Below are positions 44,784 through 57,128 of a DNA stretch of 64,000 nucleotides, in pieces; positions within the stretch are counted from its first letter, which is position 1; every line of letters starts with the position of its first letter. The notes under the pieces were generated by a model. The model did not search any database. It worked only from the letters and a program-made list of their open reading frames with translations, and was not told the DNA's origin. Origin of the DNA: Seriola aureovittata (Eukaryota > Chordata > Actinopteri > Carangiformes > Carangidae); assembly GCF_021018895.1 (NCBI RefSeq), contig NC_079364.1, positions 19,304,885 through 19,368,884 of the forward strand, written 5' to 3'. Position numbers and translations under genes: made by a program.

Positions 44784-44861
44784 AGACAGCATTTTTGTGA
44801 CTGGAGTCTTTACTGGGCATCATCTTCACCCCTCTGGACTTCAGCTCTATGGCTTTCTTAA
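44784..44861 (-). CDS. csmd1: csmd1 exon B: linker between CUB2 and Sushi 2
   Basis: This 78-nt exon has acceptor ...CCTTTTTTGCAG and donor GTAAGT. It is symmetric, phase 1 in and phase 1 out, encoding about 26 residues that begin VKKAIELKSRGVKM and end SSHKNAV. It has no cysteines and is rich in Lys and Ser, matching the basic linker between CUB2 and Sushi 2 in CSMD1. Because it is symmetric and lies between folded domains, it could be skipped without changing the frame; whether it is skipped cannot be seen here. The neighbouring introns are 3.6 kb (holding the hAT element) and 11.9 kb. Confidence 0.9.
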
Positions 44862-45293
44862 CTGCAAAAAAGGAAAAGAGATTCATTTAATTATAAATCA
44901 TACCTTAAATACTGTACATCTTTTTTTCTAAAGCGCTTATTAATATTTTCGGGTTGTTATTCAGTGCACATCAACTATGTGTGTGCTTCGCATTCCCCCT
45001 CCTATAACAAATCTATGCAACAACATCACATCCAACAGTGCTAGAAACTGAAAATTAGAACAGGGAAAAGGGAGAAGAGATTAAAAGACAGAGAAGTGAG
45101 GACAAGAGAGAAGAAAAAGGGGGAGAAGAGCAAAGGAGAGCAGCTGCATTAAAATTTATCCCATCTATTTTATCCTAAGTAGCAGCATTGCAGAGGATAA
45201 CAGAAAAATCTGTGCTACAACCAAACTACATTCCACTGAGAAACAGGCTTGGCATGAAAAGCATTCTCCCTCTCTCTCTTTCTTTCTCTCTCA

Positions 45294-45295
<2 letters not shown>

Positions 45296-45339
<44 letters not shown>
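45296..45339. repeat. (CA)n microsatellite
   Basis: CA repeat preceded by CT-rich sequence; it reads (TG)n in the csmd1 transcript, about 435 nt upstream of exon B. Confidence 0.9.
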
Positions 45340-45343
<4 letters not shown>

Positions 45344-45566
45344 AGACTGGAAAATGTACGAATGGCAAGAGTGAGACAGACAACTGGGGAAAAGAGAGTC
45401 AGCATTGGATTGAATTAAAAAAAAAAAAAGACAGAGCCAGACAAGTGAGTCACAGGAAGAGAGACATGCTCACCGTGTTTTGTGTCGGAAGCGGCCAATT
45501 AAATGTGGGCCGCCACGTGGAAACTAATATGCACCTTAATATGCTAATTAAGCCATACAACCAGTC

Positions 45567-45574
45567 AATTAGAT
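45567..45574. repeat. Left 8-bp target-site duplication of the hAT element
   Basis: AATTAGAT lies immediately before the left terminal repeat and recurs exactly after the right terminal repeat at 48257-48264. An exact 8-bp duplication is diagnostic of hAT insertion. Confidence 0.93.
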
Positions 45575-48256
45575 CATTGGTTCCCAACCTGAGGAGAGAG
45601 CTCAGGGGGGTCGCCAAGCCTCTATTTTAACAGTCTATTTTAACAGTTTTTAGGCCGAAATATTTATGCAACATCTATTGTCACTAGAAGCAATAATAGT
45701 CTCTGTACTGCGATTAAATTGAACAAACAAATTGAATTGACCATTACGATAGGCTACTCCTCCAAATCAGCAAAATGCGAAACGCGAATGCAGTTGACTG
45801 TCACGTTCCGTAGCTAACGTTAGCTAGCCACTTTTAGTGGAGCTAGCAAGCTCGCTTACTTGATTGCAGCCAGAGACGTGAAAATGTGTGACAAGCGCAA
45901 AGGAGAGGACGACAGCTCATCTGCAAAAAAGAAAGTGACGTACCGTGAACAATACATCGCCATGGGCTTCACGGAGGGAACGGACAAACGACCCGAGTGT
46001 GTGATTTGTGGAGAGAAGTTGGCTAACGCTAGCCTAAAGCCCAGAAAACTGAAGAGACACCAGGCGACGAGGCATCCAGAAACCGTTGGGAAGGACCGTG
46101 ACTTTTTTCTGCGTAAAGAACAGTTGCTCAAGGCTAACAAGCCAAAGGATATTAGAGCAGCGTTTAACAAGGCTGGCAGTGATTTACAGAAAGCTACTGA
46201 AGCCTCCTTTGAGTGTTCGCTTTTAATTGCGAAAGCAAAGAAACCGCACAATATTGGCGAGCAGCTCATCAAACCAGCCTGCATTAAAATGGTGGAGAAA
46301 CTGTGCGGTGCACAGGTGGCGGAGAAACTCAAATCAGTACCGCTCTCTAACAATATAGTGAAAGACCGAATTGATAAGATGTCATGTAACTGTGAGCAGC
46401 AGCTGTCCGAAAGGCTTAGAAAGGGGCCATTTGCCACACAACTCGATGAAACTACAACGGTGGCAGACGAGGCTGTGCTCATTGTTTATGTGCAGTATAT
46501 TGAAGACGAAAATCTGAAGCAGGATATTCTTATGTCAGTCAACCTTACCACCACCACTAGAGGTGAGGATATTTTTACTGCAGTGGATTCTTATTTCTCG
46601 TCCCAAAACCTCTCCTACGAGAATCTAGTTGCATGTTGTTCAGATGGAGCTGCCTCAATGATGGGGAAAAACAAAGGATTTAACCGTCGCTTGAAAGAGA
46701 CGGCCCCGCACTGTGTTATATTTCATTGTATGATCCATCGCCAGGCACTAGCCAGCAAAAAACTGTCCGACGACCTCAGTGACACACTCGCAACTGTAGT
46801 CAAAGTTGTAAATTTCATCAAAGGTCGCCCCACCAACAAGCGCCTCTTTGCACAGTTATGCGAGGATGAGGCGCACCAAACGCTCCTCCTGCACACAGAA
46901 GTGCGGTGGCTGTCACGAGGCAGAGTGCTTGTGCGCTTTGTGGAACTGCAGGACAAAATAGAAGAATTTCTCCAAACTCATAACCCCGCACTTTCAGAGA
47001 AAATGACAGAGTCATTCTGGATCAAAACTGCATACCTAGCTGACGTCTTCACTCTCTACAATGAAACAAACAAGCGTCTCCAAGGCGCAGAGGCCAACAT
47101 CATGCAATGTAAAGAGGCGCTCGACGCATTCGTGCGTAAACTGGAGTATAGAGTCGGGAAAATGGAGAAGGGAGAGCTCCAACAGTTCCCACTACTGCTG
47201 AAACAATGCAGAAACAACCCTGAGACTGTTCCAGTGTCTGTTCGTCGTGAGTTTACGAGCCACATGAACGCATTGCAAAAGGAGATCAAAACACGGTTGG
47301 CTGACACAGAGGAGTACGTATCCAAGGAGTCATGGGTGTTGGATCCCTTTGTTGCCAACATTGAGGATGTGGAATACCTTGATTGCGCAGATGAACTCAC
47401 CGACATCCAGGCCGACTGTAGCGAAGAAATATTTCCAGGTATGGTAATGCAGGCCTATTTGATAGGCTATATTCTATCCACCATAAGTTGTAGTATGTTG
47501 GGTTTTAATTTACCAATTGAAATGAGTCCTGACTAGCCTATTTTAAATTGTTTGTTCTAAATCGACTTGTTTTAATAAGGGTGACTTTCAATAAACTTCA
47601 TTGTAGGCTCGGCCCCATGTGGGGATTACAGCAATGAGGTGTTGGTCACATTTAGCCTAAACATTTGATTTATTCCTTCATTACAGGAACACGGATTCAA
47701 GAAGTTCTGGATTGTGAAGGGATCCATCATTGCTCCGAGGCTCACACTGCATGCCACAACCAGGATTATTCTCCCGTTCAGCACCACATGTCTGTCTGAG
47801 ACAGCATTTAGCGCACTTGTCGCTATTAAAACAAAGGCGCGCAACAGACTGGACGTGCACAATGACTTTAGAATGGCTGTAACTCGCATTACACCGGACA
47901 TTGCAGGCCTGGTAGCGCACATGCAAGACCAAGGTTCACATTAATGAATTTGACTCGCATACCCAACTTCTCTCTCATGATTTACCTGCGATATATTATT
48001 TTTGTTCCAATTCCTATTAGGCACAAATAGGCTATCTTGCATATTGCAAGATATGATTTGTCAATATTAAAAGTACATCAGAGAAGCATACTGTATTGTA
48101 GGCCTATGAATGTGATGCTGCCTGTAAGCTATTTGTAATTAAAAACGCAAAAGAGCAGAACATGATTTTTCTCATGTAATTTATGGTTAGGGGGGGTCGC
48201 GAATTCCATCAGAAATGAATTAGGGGGTCCCTGGGGAAAAAAGGTTGGGAACCACT
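45575..48256 (+). mobile_element. hAT-superfamily DNA transposon, apparently full length (2682 bp)
   Basis: The element starts CATTGGTTCCCAACCTG and ends ...AAGGTTGGGAACCACTG. The 16-bp terminal inverted repeats match at 15 positions; the only mismatch is T for G at position 3 of the left end. It is flanked by a perfect 8-bp target-site duplication AATTAGAT at 45567-45574 and 48257-48264, the size expected for hAT. It encodes a BED-finger transposase on the plus strand, opposite to csmd1. The intact frame, clean duplication and nearly identical ends suggest a fairly recent insertion. It lies inside the csmd1 intron between exons A and B. Confidence 0.93.
45884..47944 (+). CDS. hAT transposase, BED zinc finger, ZBED5/FAM200/SCAND3-like (two exons inferred)
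   Basis: The ATG at 45884 is preferred over the TTG at 45860. An open frame of 520 codons reaches 47443; reading on, it stops at 47536. A second block at 47687-47944 in another frame adds 85 codons and the stop, so a GT-AG intron at 47444-47686 would give 605 residues, the usual size for this family. Visible parts are a BED C2H2 finger (C39, C42, H59, H64), a catalytic-core D188 in QLDETTT, CSDGAASMMG at 252-261 with D254, HCMIHR at 281-286, W342 in the VRWLSRGRVL region, and the hAT C-terminal dimerisation region with LSETAFSALVAIKTKARNRL (about 556-575). Expected role: cut-and-paste transposition. No internal stop or frameshift is seen outside the proposed intron. The large minus-strand frame at 45856-46482 is a shadow. 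Confidence 0.88.
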
Positions 48257-48264
48257 GAATTAGA
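48257..48264. repeat. Right 8-bp target-site duplication of the hAT element
   Basis: AATTAGAT follows the right terminal repeat directly and is identical to the copy at 45567-45574. Confidence 0.93.
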
Positions 48265-48470
48265 TGACAAGAAAGGTCCAGCGACTTTAGTCAGGCGATT
48301 TTAGACTTCTGTCCACAGTAAATGCTATTCTCAATTACAGCATATGCAGATATAACCCAAGAAAAGAACCATGCATTCCCAAGTCTGTCTTGTTTTTTAT
48401 GCGTGGATTAGCTTGTAAATGTGTTCAAACCAAACCTGAAAGAGCCTCAATACCCGTTTGTATTCCATCA

Positions 48471-48635
<165 letters not shown>

Positions 48636-51599
48636 TCACACTTTACAACTATCTCCAAGGTGACGGCCTTCCTGAAAAAGAGTTTGCCTGCACTAACTTT
48701 TTGCTCCATAGTGTATTTACTCTATACTATAGAGAATACAGCAGAGGAAGACAAGGCAAATGGGAAAGAGAAGGTATGATGTAACAAAACCTGTTGCAAA
48801 TCCACAGTATGCACCTTTGCACACCTGAACACTTCTCCAGTAAATGAACTGGTATTGTTGTGAAATGTGTGTGTATTCTTTATGGTCCAAACTGGTGGTC
48901 AATATCACACTGAAAGTTTGTCATAACTTTGTGTCAGTATGTGGAATTAGTTTGCTGATGGAAGATGATCGTTAAAGATTTCAATTCGAGGTCGAAAAAA
49001 ATCTCAAACAAAAATGCAGTTATTGGAGGAAAGTGTTTCAAAATGGCTTCCATGTTATTAGGGATTGCAGCATTATAGATTGCAGCATGACCAACAATTG
49101 CTGTGAAAACTGCTGTGAAACTACACATCACAAACAATTGTAAACATAGTATATCATATCTTGCACACCACACAAGTGTGAATAACTCCAGGATCCATAA
49201 GACTTCATCTGAGGAACTATTATTTTATACTAATATATTATAGTATATATTATATATACAACCTTATTTGAAGCAGAACTTTTTAGAGTACGAATTTGAT
49301 GTCACTCTGCTTTGTCATCTGAAGTGCAAAGTCTGGTTGTAATTTACAGAGGTCTTAGCTGAAAGGCAATTTGTTCCACTAGCTTGGAAAATGCAGATGT
49401 GGGAATTGAATGAATGATATTATGCATTCACATCATCACCGACCAAAAGCATGTTGTGCGCAGTTGTACTGAATACAGTATAACTCCCTCGCCAACATGT
49501 GTTTAACAGAAGGAATATTCAGCAAACCTGAAAAAATATGTTAAAATACACTTAAATGCTTTTTTTAAAATATCCAACAATAAAAAGCAGCTCAGATTAA
49601 CTGAGAGGGAAGAGAAAGCCAAATTGTAAAGTTGTCTAAGTTATAATATAATGGTTTAGAATTTTGAAAATGTATATATCTGATGAAGTGATTCTAGTCT
49701 CAGAATACAATACACTGACCGAAGCCTTATTTATGATAAAAAAAATGAAGTATTAAAGGAAGAGGAGAGGAGAGAAACAGTAAAGCAAGAGAGATGAACC
49801 GATATAGTGAAGTAGTAGAAAGTCAGAAAAGTTCACATTTTCAAAAACAGTTTCTAAAGCATTACCACTGAGAAAATGAGTTGGTTGCCTATGGTAAATC
49901 TTACATCATCACCTCACATATCTTGTATTTTGTTACCAACAGCAACCAAGGCAGTGGTGAAAAAAAAAAATATATATAAATAAATGTGAGGAAAATGGTA
50001 CACTGAGACAAAAAAAGGAAATGATGTAAGAGACTGCCTGGAAGCCAATGTTCTACCATCCTCCCTAGAGCAAGAGGAGCCACTGTAACTGCCCTTTAAT
50101 AATGCCGCAGGTATACTGAGCAGATAGAGAAGACAATGAAGGAGGAGAAAACACAGATAAGGAAAAGGGCAGAAACAAAATATGAGGTGGTAAAAAATAT
50201 TAAGCACACTTGGACCTCATTGAGTGCTTATTATAGAAGACACAAAGTTCTCACTCTGTGAATACAGTTGGGAATGTTATCAAATCAAAAAAAAAAGACT
50301 GAAAGAGACAGCTCATGAAAATCTGAGAAAAAGAATGTGAAAAATGTCAGATGAGACAAAAGCACTGTCATTGTGTCTGCCCCAAGGCTCTCTACACTCT
50401 ACAGTATACACAGTGAACAGACTACAGTAGAGCAATGTGTTATCTCTCAGTGAGTCAACCAGTGGTTTTTCCCAGCTAGTGTGGTTAAATACAAATGTGT
50501 GGGGGTGTGACATAATGACATGTCATATGAAATAAGAGCCTGAAAACCAGAGCTAAAACTGGGAATCATTTGTGGCGCTACATCATGCATCCATTTCACA
50601 CTCAGATTTTCTACACCCAAATAAAGCAGACAGTAAATACAGTGAACTCTGTCCTGTATTAATAATGTAGGGAGTGATTTCAGACAGCTAATGTTCTGCA
50701 CCTGATCTATGAACTCTGGGCAATGGTGAGTGAATTTGATGTATAATTCCTACAGGCACCAACAGAGCATCATATTATTGGGGTTTTAATCTGGTAAGAA
50801 TTTCCTTTTATCCTGGTTACATTGATGTGCATGATTTTATCTCAACTCTACTTGTTAAACCAGCCTGGTTAAAGAAAAAGCTCTTAGACAACCTGTCTAG
50901 TACAAAAAAAGATTTAAATGATGAATCAGATTAATGTTATATAAGAACTGATCCTTGGACTGTGCTGATTTGTGTTGGACTGAAGTCAGTCTAAAATTAA
51001 ATCAAAGCTGGGAGGAAAAATTATTATTTTAGATTTTACCAAAACAACTGAAAGTCAATTAAAGACCAAATCAAGTAATTAATGACTTTCTTCATTGAAG
51101 TTAATGTAAAAATCAAAGTGAACTGACAACAGTTGGAGAAAAAATACATATTTATGGAAGGCCATAAATGGCTGGGCTGTATATTAATATGAAAGACAGG
51201 AACGTGGACCGTGTCAACCAGAGTGATTGTTTTGGTAATCATCAAGGACAGATGCTAGGAGAGATGGAGGAACTGGCAGAGGTGGAATTAGTATAATAGT
51301 ATAAAAATAAGTATTAGCAGCTAACCCTACCCTAAAAGTACTCATTAGGCAACCATATACTCCCTCTAATAATTTAGTTTTATTGGTAATTAGCAATACA
51401 GTGCTGTGTAAGCAGCATTTTATATTTTCTTTAGCTGGTTGAGGTGGAGATAATTGTAACTACTTTAAGTACCTAAATACTATTGGGTACTTCAGTCTGT
51501 AAATGTATCATATTTTAGAAGTTGATCAGAAGTTTTGTGTGATTAGCCTTGTTTTTCAAAATAACTAGTAAGTATTGTCACCAAATAAATGCAGTGGAG

Positions 51600-51710
51600 T
51601 AAAAAGTGTACAAATTATGAAGTAGCATAAAATGGAAATACTCAAGTACAAGAACCTCAAAACTGTACTTACTAAGTAACTGTAGTGAGTTACTTTCCAC
51701 CTGGTCCTAG
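51600..51710. repeat. Common fish repeat with repeated ACTCAAGTAC/AGTTACTTTCCACC motifs
   Basis: The stretch AATACTCAAGTACAAGAACC ... GTAACTGTAGTGAGTTACTT followed by TCCACC resembles a frequent teleost repeat. A weak reverse relative may lie near 35788-35815. Confidence 0.45.
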
Positions 51711-53364
51711 CATAGCATTTTTGTACCATGTCAGTCCCCTTTGTATGGAAATGAAGTCAAACTCGGACCAATTCCTTTATATGATTTCGTGGAAACTAAA
51801 TGTGTGGTGTTGACTCGTTTATTGGTGAAGTCTTGCCAATGCAGTTCTGTCCTGAAGAAAAACAATTACATGTTGAGTATTACTTTGGGAAATCACTGCT
51901 GATATTATATTGTTACAGCCTCAGGCCCTGTGCATTTACAAAACAGTGGTTACGTAATGGAAAATATGATTTATATGTAATGATAGCAATATGTTATTGT
52001 TCTAAATTTACTCAATTGATGTACAAATCAACTGGTATTGTGGATTTGCCCATATTAATGACATGAGATGGCAGTTTGTATATCATCTTGGGCTCAGTTG
52101 AGGACCCATCTGTGCACCTCATAATTTCATTCCAGTTTTTGTAAATCCAAATTTAACAACTTGATTAACAAAACATTTCTTTTTCCAGCAGTGTCTTGCA
52201 GAAATACTTCTGGGAGAGAGAGAGTGACTTAACCTAACTTATCTCTGAGCTTCTAACTACATGTTTTCATGAGCTCATTTTAAACAAATAATCAGCTTGG
52301 ATGAACTGAAAATCTTGTGCCTACTTACAACATCTGACACTCCTGGCTCCCTCATTAAGACTGCACAAACAATGCCAAAAAACTGTTTCATTACATTTGT
52401 GATAGATATATTTCTGCGCTAGTCTTTGACAACTGTTAAACAAAGATTTAGAGAAGAGTAGGCATGAGTGAAATTTGTGGAAAGCTGTTGAGCTCTGTCA
52501 CCACAAATACACAAATGAATGCATGAAAATGTAGATGAAGAAAACACTAGATTCAGTTTTCTTAAGGAAGGTTATAACCAAACCCATTTTGCTCTGAAGA
52601 AAGAAAAAAAAAACACATTAAGGGTATGACTGAATAATGTGCCCTTTTGAAGTTAATTGCTTAAAAGAAATGCAAGTTAAGAGACTATCAATTATTCACT
52701 GTGCACCTGTGCCATGCACCACTGACTGCACTTATATGTGCACAACTGATTAAACAAATATCTGTGAACACAGTAACAATTAACATAGCAAACCAGTTCC
52801 CTTTTTGGTGCACCTAACTGACTGAAACGTTTTGGAGGATGAGCCTGCCCTGTCATGTGACCTAGTAAGTGACAGTGGCCAGCAATGGTGGTGTCCTTCA
52901 CTGGAGTCATCTGTGTCTCCCAGAGGAGATTTTTATGCAAGACTGTCCTATAAAAAACAGACCCATAGGTTACGATGCAAACAGCTTATTATGAACCATA
53001 GCCATGTTTTATTGTTAGATGACCTCTAATGGCTGTAGCAATTATGACTGGAGCAAAGAAGGAAGTTAGGTGATGTAGCATGTACAGCGACCTCCTCTCT
53101 GTTGGGAGGACAAGTGGACTACATGGTTGTTTTGGTTGGAGGACTTGTTGCTTTATACACAGTGCTTTTGAAGATTTCTCCTTGTTTGGCCTCTGTATTT
53201 TTGGTGAACTGGTGTCTCCTCTCTGCTCTCTAATGGTAAAAACTCAATTATTGTCTTAATTGATGTGTCTTACCATCATTTTAATTATCTTTAACAAATG
53301 TACAGTGAGCTCTCTGAAAAACAACCCATCACCACATAGCTTTTCAAGACTCAGCACTTAGGTT

Positions 53365-53471
53365 GAGGATGGAGTTCTCTCATGTTTGGGGGGTTCATAG
53401 ACAGGCCGGGGACACATACTACTGATAGAAAACTATGGAAAAGTGCATTTTGCATAATATGTCCCCTTTAA
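53365..53471 (-). mobile_element. Orphan end of a Kolobok-like element, inverted relative to the copy at 56817
   Basis: Read on the minus strand from TTAA at 53468-53471, this segment matches the first ~105 bp of the 56821 element: AGGGGACATATTATGCAAAA, CTTTTCCAT/AGTTTTCTATCAG and the CCCCCCAAACATGAGA stretch. Similarity stops at about 53365 and no second terminal repeat was found nearby. It is a truncated copy of the same family. Confidence 0.85.
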
Positions 53472-53589
53472 GGTAAGGGCAAGGGCTAAATAATGTAGTG
53501 ACTAGGGTTAGGGGAGAATGATGAGTGTGGGTATCCTAAAGTGTACAGTATGCTGATGTAAGACTACGTTTACCAAATCAAGCAAATAA

Positions 53590-54400
53590 ATTCCTTGTGC
53601 TTAGAAGAAAACAAAAAAAAAAGCAGAGAGTGAAACAGATAAAAAGTGCGAGACATGCTGCACCTTCTCCATTATTCATAGACACTGGCCAGCTGCCTGA
53701 CATTGGAATAAGAGAGAGACAAGAGGTCAGAGAGAAGGAGGACAAAGGGATGACACGAAGAAGGGAGGAAAAAGAGGAAGGCACAAACAAGAAGAGAGGA
53801 GAGATTGATAAAGGTTTGAAAGAATACAGGCCTAACTGGTGAAAAGGAAACAGAGGTTGCAGCACAGAGGTTAGGTGGAGATGGAGAAGGAGAGGAAAGG
53901 GGAGACAGATAATGAGGGACAGGTCTGACACAAAACAGTGAAGTAGGTTTTAGGATAATGTGATGAAATGCCAGAGGAAGAGAAACTAGAGGAAGGACAC
54001 AGGCAGAGAAGAGAGAGGCAAGAGAAAAACCCACAAGAAAACCTGCAGAGACAAACAGGGGCTGATGGATGAAGAACACAAGACAGAACATGAGAGCAGA
54101 AAATCCACTTAAATGAACAGGAAGGGAGAGGTTACACTAGAAGAAGGGTCGAAAGTGAGGAAAGGTGAGACAAGGTGGCAAGTCTAAATGAGGTTAGACA
54201 TTACAAATACCAGATTGCAAAGGATGGAGATAAATGAGAAAGCAAGTGAAGCTGGAAGGAGAGGAGTGATGGGAGAAAGGAGAGGAGGGGATGGAGAAGG
54301 AGAAGAAAAGAGAGAGGTGAAGGTTTCACATGAAAAAAGAACTCCTGAAGATAAAAAAAAGAGGAACGTGGAATAGGAAAATGTTAGGAGAACTGCAGAA

Positions 54401-54440
<40 letters not shown>

Positions 54441-54600
54441 GAGAGAGGAAATGCGAACAGAGGAGAGGAGATAAGAGAAAACAAGAGGAGCGGTTTGACA
54501 GACCTGAGAGGAGTAGACAATAAAAGAAGAGGGGCCAAACGACAAAACAGAGAGGAGATGGGGACAAAGAAACCAAGAGAAGGAGAGAGGTATTTCTGTG
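53590..54600. repeat. Long purine-rich (GA) tract with a 33-A run
   Basis: The plus strand is strongly purine-biased for about 1 kb (motifs such as GAGAGGAGAGG, AGAAGGAGGAC, GGAGAAGGAG), including an uninterrupted run of 33 A at 54403-54435. The open frames here are low-complexity artefacts. Confidence 0.8.
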
Positions 54601-54997
54601 CTTACTGTAGCACTTCTCTATTATTAGACCACTGGCTTTTCGGTGATACATGAACATCACAACGACACAGACATAACTTTCTACTGTCTGGGCACTGTTG
54701 TTTTGGCCCCGGTTCTCCCTATTGGCTGCTTGTATTGCTGGCAATACATTATTTTAACTTATTGCAAGTCCCTGTGGATGTAAGCATCTGCAAAATGACA
54801 AAAAGGCACTGTAAAAATAAATGATTGGATACAAGTCAAAAAAAGTTGGAAAGGACATTATCCACAACAGATAGCTTCCAAGTGCTTAGTGCAAAACCCT
54901 GGTAAAGCGGTACTTTTAATCTCATAACACACCCACACAGTCAGAAATACATACATAAACACAAACACATACACGAACGCACGCATGCACACAAGCA

Positions 54998-55057
54998 AAC
55001 ACACACACACACACGCACACACACGCACACACACACACGCACACACACGCACACACA
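54998..55057. repeat. (AC)n microsatellite with CG units
   Basis: AC repeat interrupted by CGCA units. Confidence 0.85.
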
Positions 55058-55599
55058 GCCATTAAACATAATTTAAAATGTAAATGTAATAACAGGACAA
55101 GAGAGGTGTTTCAAAGTAGAGACTAAGAGACGGGTGGTGGTTAGCAAAAGGGAGCAAGGAGAAAAAGGAGGAGTAATGAGGGGAGAGCAATAGCAAAAAA
55201 TAAAAAAGAACAAGTCTGAGCCTATTTCTTTGGGAGATGTCACTGAATCCTTTATGGCAAGGATGGACAAGGTTCATCCAAAGATGCTGCAGGCGTAATG
55301 TGATGCCCTTTGAATTGACAGACAAGGCCCCAAGTTTCAGTAAAGGGGCTGGAGGGTGTGTTCAAATGATCAAGGAATCACACAGCTAAATCTTCCTGGG
55401 AAAACCTACCAAGGTCAAGGTGCACAAAAATAAATTCTGACCGACTTTTAAACCTCAGAACATCCTCAACAATTCATGGAGCAATGTGGACTCCGTCTTG
55501 ATCATGGGGGAAAAAGATTAGCATTTTATCAACCTGAAGTTATTTCAGCAATGATGGAGATTTGCTAATGTTGTCTACATGTGTTTTGTAGGGTGCTCA

Positions 55600-55870
55600 T
55601 AGTTGTACTCCCTAATGTTTTCTGTGGGAGGTGCTGTGGAAGTATGGGTCATCAGAGCCATTGAGTATGTTCAAACAAGGCAGTGTTGCACCTTTTTTCC
55701 TGTTGGTTTTAAACAATCATCAGTGACATTAGCATCGCATAGTTGCTGTTTGCAGATGATGTTGTCCTTCTGGGTTCATCAGGCCGTCAGCTCTGATTTT
55801 CGTCAGAAGTTTACAAAGTGTGATTTGTTGTTTTGTAGGGGTAAGAATCAACATCTTCATGACTGACTGA
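55600..55870 (+). mobile_element. RTE/Rex3-like LINE fragment with FADD motif
   Basis: The plus strand encodes QLLFADDVVLLGSSGRQL around 55739-55796, the reverse-transcriptase active-site region. It is preceded by GTGGGAGGTGCTGTGGAAGT, which matches the usual upstream part of this fish LINE family. About 270 bp remain and stops are present. Clade assignment is tentative. Confidence 0.65.
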
Positions 55871-57128
55871 AGCATAGTTGTCTGCTTGTTGCATGAGGAT
55901 GAGCAACTGCCTAATGGAAAGAAATTCAGGAGATTTACCCACAATAAGTAGACAATAAAAATGAGATCGTAGTCACTGCTGGGTGAAATGGGATTGGCTG
56001 TTCTCACGCTTGATGATTGTGAGGTTTGGCACACAGCAGTACCTTGATGTTGATCTAAAGGAGGCAGTTGAGGCAGTGCTGATAAATGGTAAGGATGCCT
56101 AGCCATCCTACTGTGGGAGTGAGATGGAGGGGAGGGGTGGGCGATTGGTTGAGGGAGAGGCAAAGGGAGAGGGAGTGGAAAATCAGGTCTCCATTAAGGA
56201 AGGAGACCTGACTTATGAGTAATAGTTTTCGTCACTTTATGTCTAGTGACCCTGTTAGTCAAATAATGGAATAATTGGCAATTATGGCCTTTGATTTAGT
56301 TAGAAGCCTGTGAAAGATAGGGGATTAGAGATTTGATGTGAAAATTCAGAGATTCCATCAACATCTTTTAATCAGCATAAAAAACGACTGCTCATTAAAA
56401 ATCCTTGACTATCTGGTGATGATGCATTACAGCAAATTCTTGAGTTTTCCACACTGGAAGGTGGTCAAAATCAATGTAAATAATGTAGTGAGCAATAAAG
56501 AACAAAATATGATTAATTGCTGGAGGTCGCGCTTTTTGGATATAATGGCCTTTAGCAGTATAAGAGTTCATTCACTTGAAGAAAATGACAGTACTAACAC
56601 TGTTGGGTTTTAAGCATCTCAGTTTGTCTTGCGCTTTGAAAGAATGAGATAAAGGAGGGGAAGAGAATAGAAAGGGGGTAGGGACAGAGAGAGAAGAAGA
56701 GGGGATAGCCGCAGGGAGTGTAGTGAGTGCAGAGATTACAGGAAAAAAAGAGATTGAAAAATGACTGAAGAGGGGAAGGCTAGAAGGGTAGAGGTCGGGG
56801 TGTAGAAGAGAAGGCTTTAAAGGGGACATATTATGCAAAATGCACTTTTCCATGGTTTTCTATCAGTAGTATGTGTCCGTGGCGTGTCTACGAACCCCCC
56901 AAACATGAGAAAAGTCCATCCTCTCCGTCTTTTGCTTTCTCCACCTTTCAAGAAATGTGTGCTCAAACGGGCGAATTGGAGATTTTCCCCTGATGTCGTC
57001 AAGAAGGGCGATGCCACCTCCCCCCGGGTGGGTGACACTCCCCGAGCTAGGTGTGTGTTCCGCCCACTGAGTCCGGCTTGCAGACGGTATCGTTACTTCC
57101 CTCGCGAACACTAGCTTTCAGTAGAACA

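Noticed and set aside
45856..46482. 208-codon minus-strand frame
   Set aside because: It is the antisense shadow of the hAT transposase, whose plus-strand frame has the BED finger and catalytic motifs.
54184..54744. 186-codon minus-strand frame
   Set aside because: It crosses the poly-A run (Phe repeat) and polypurine tract; low complexity only.
55729..56163. 144-codon minus-strand frame
   Set aside because: It lies antisense to the FADD-containing LINE fragment and shows no domain.
57051..57128. Upstream extension of the THAP frame before ATG 57129
   Set aside because: The family start [10 protein letters not shown] matches the internal ATG; the upstream codons look like 5' untranslated sequence.
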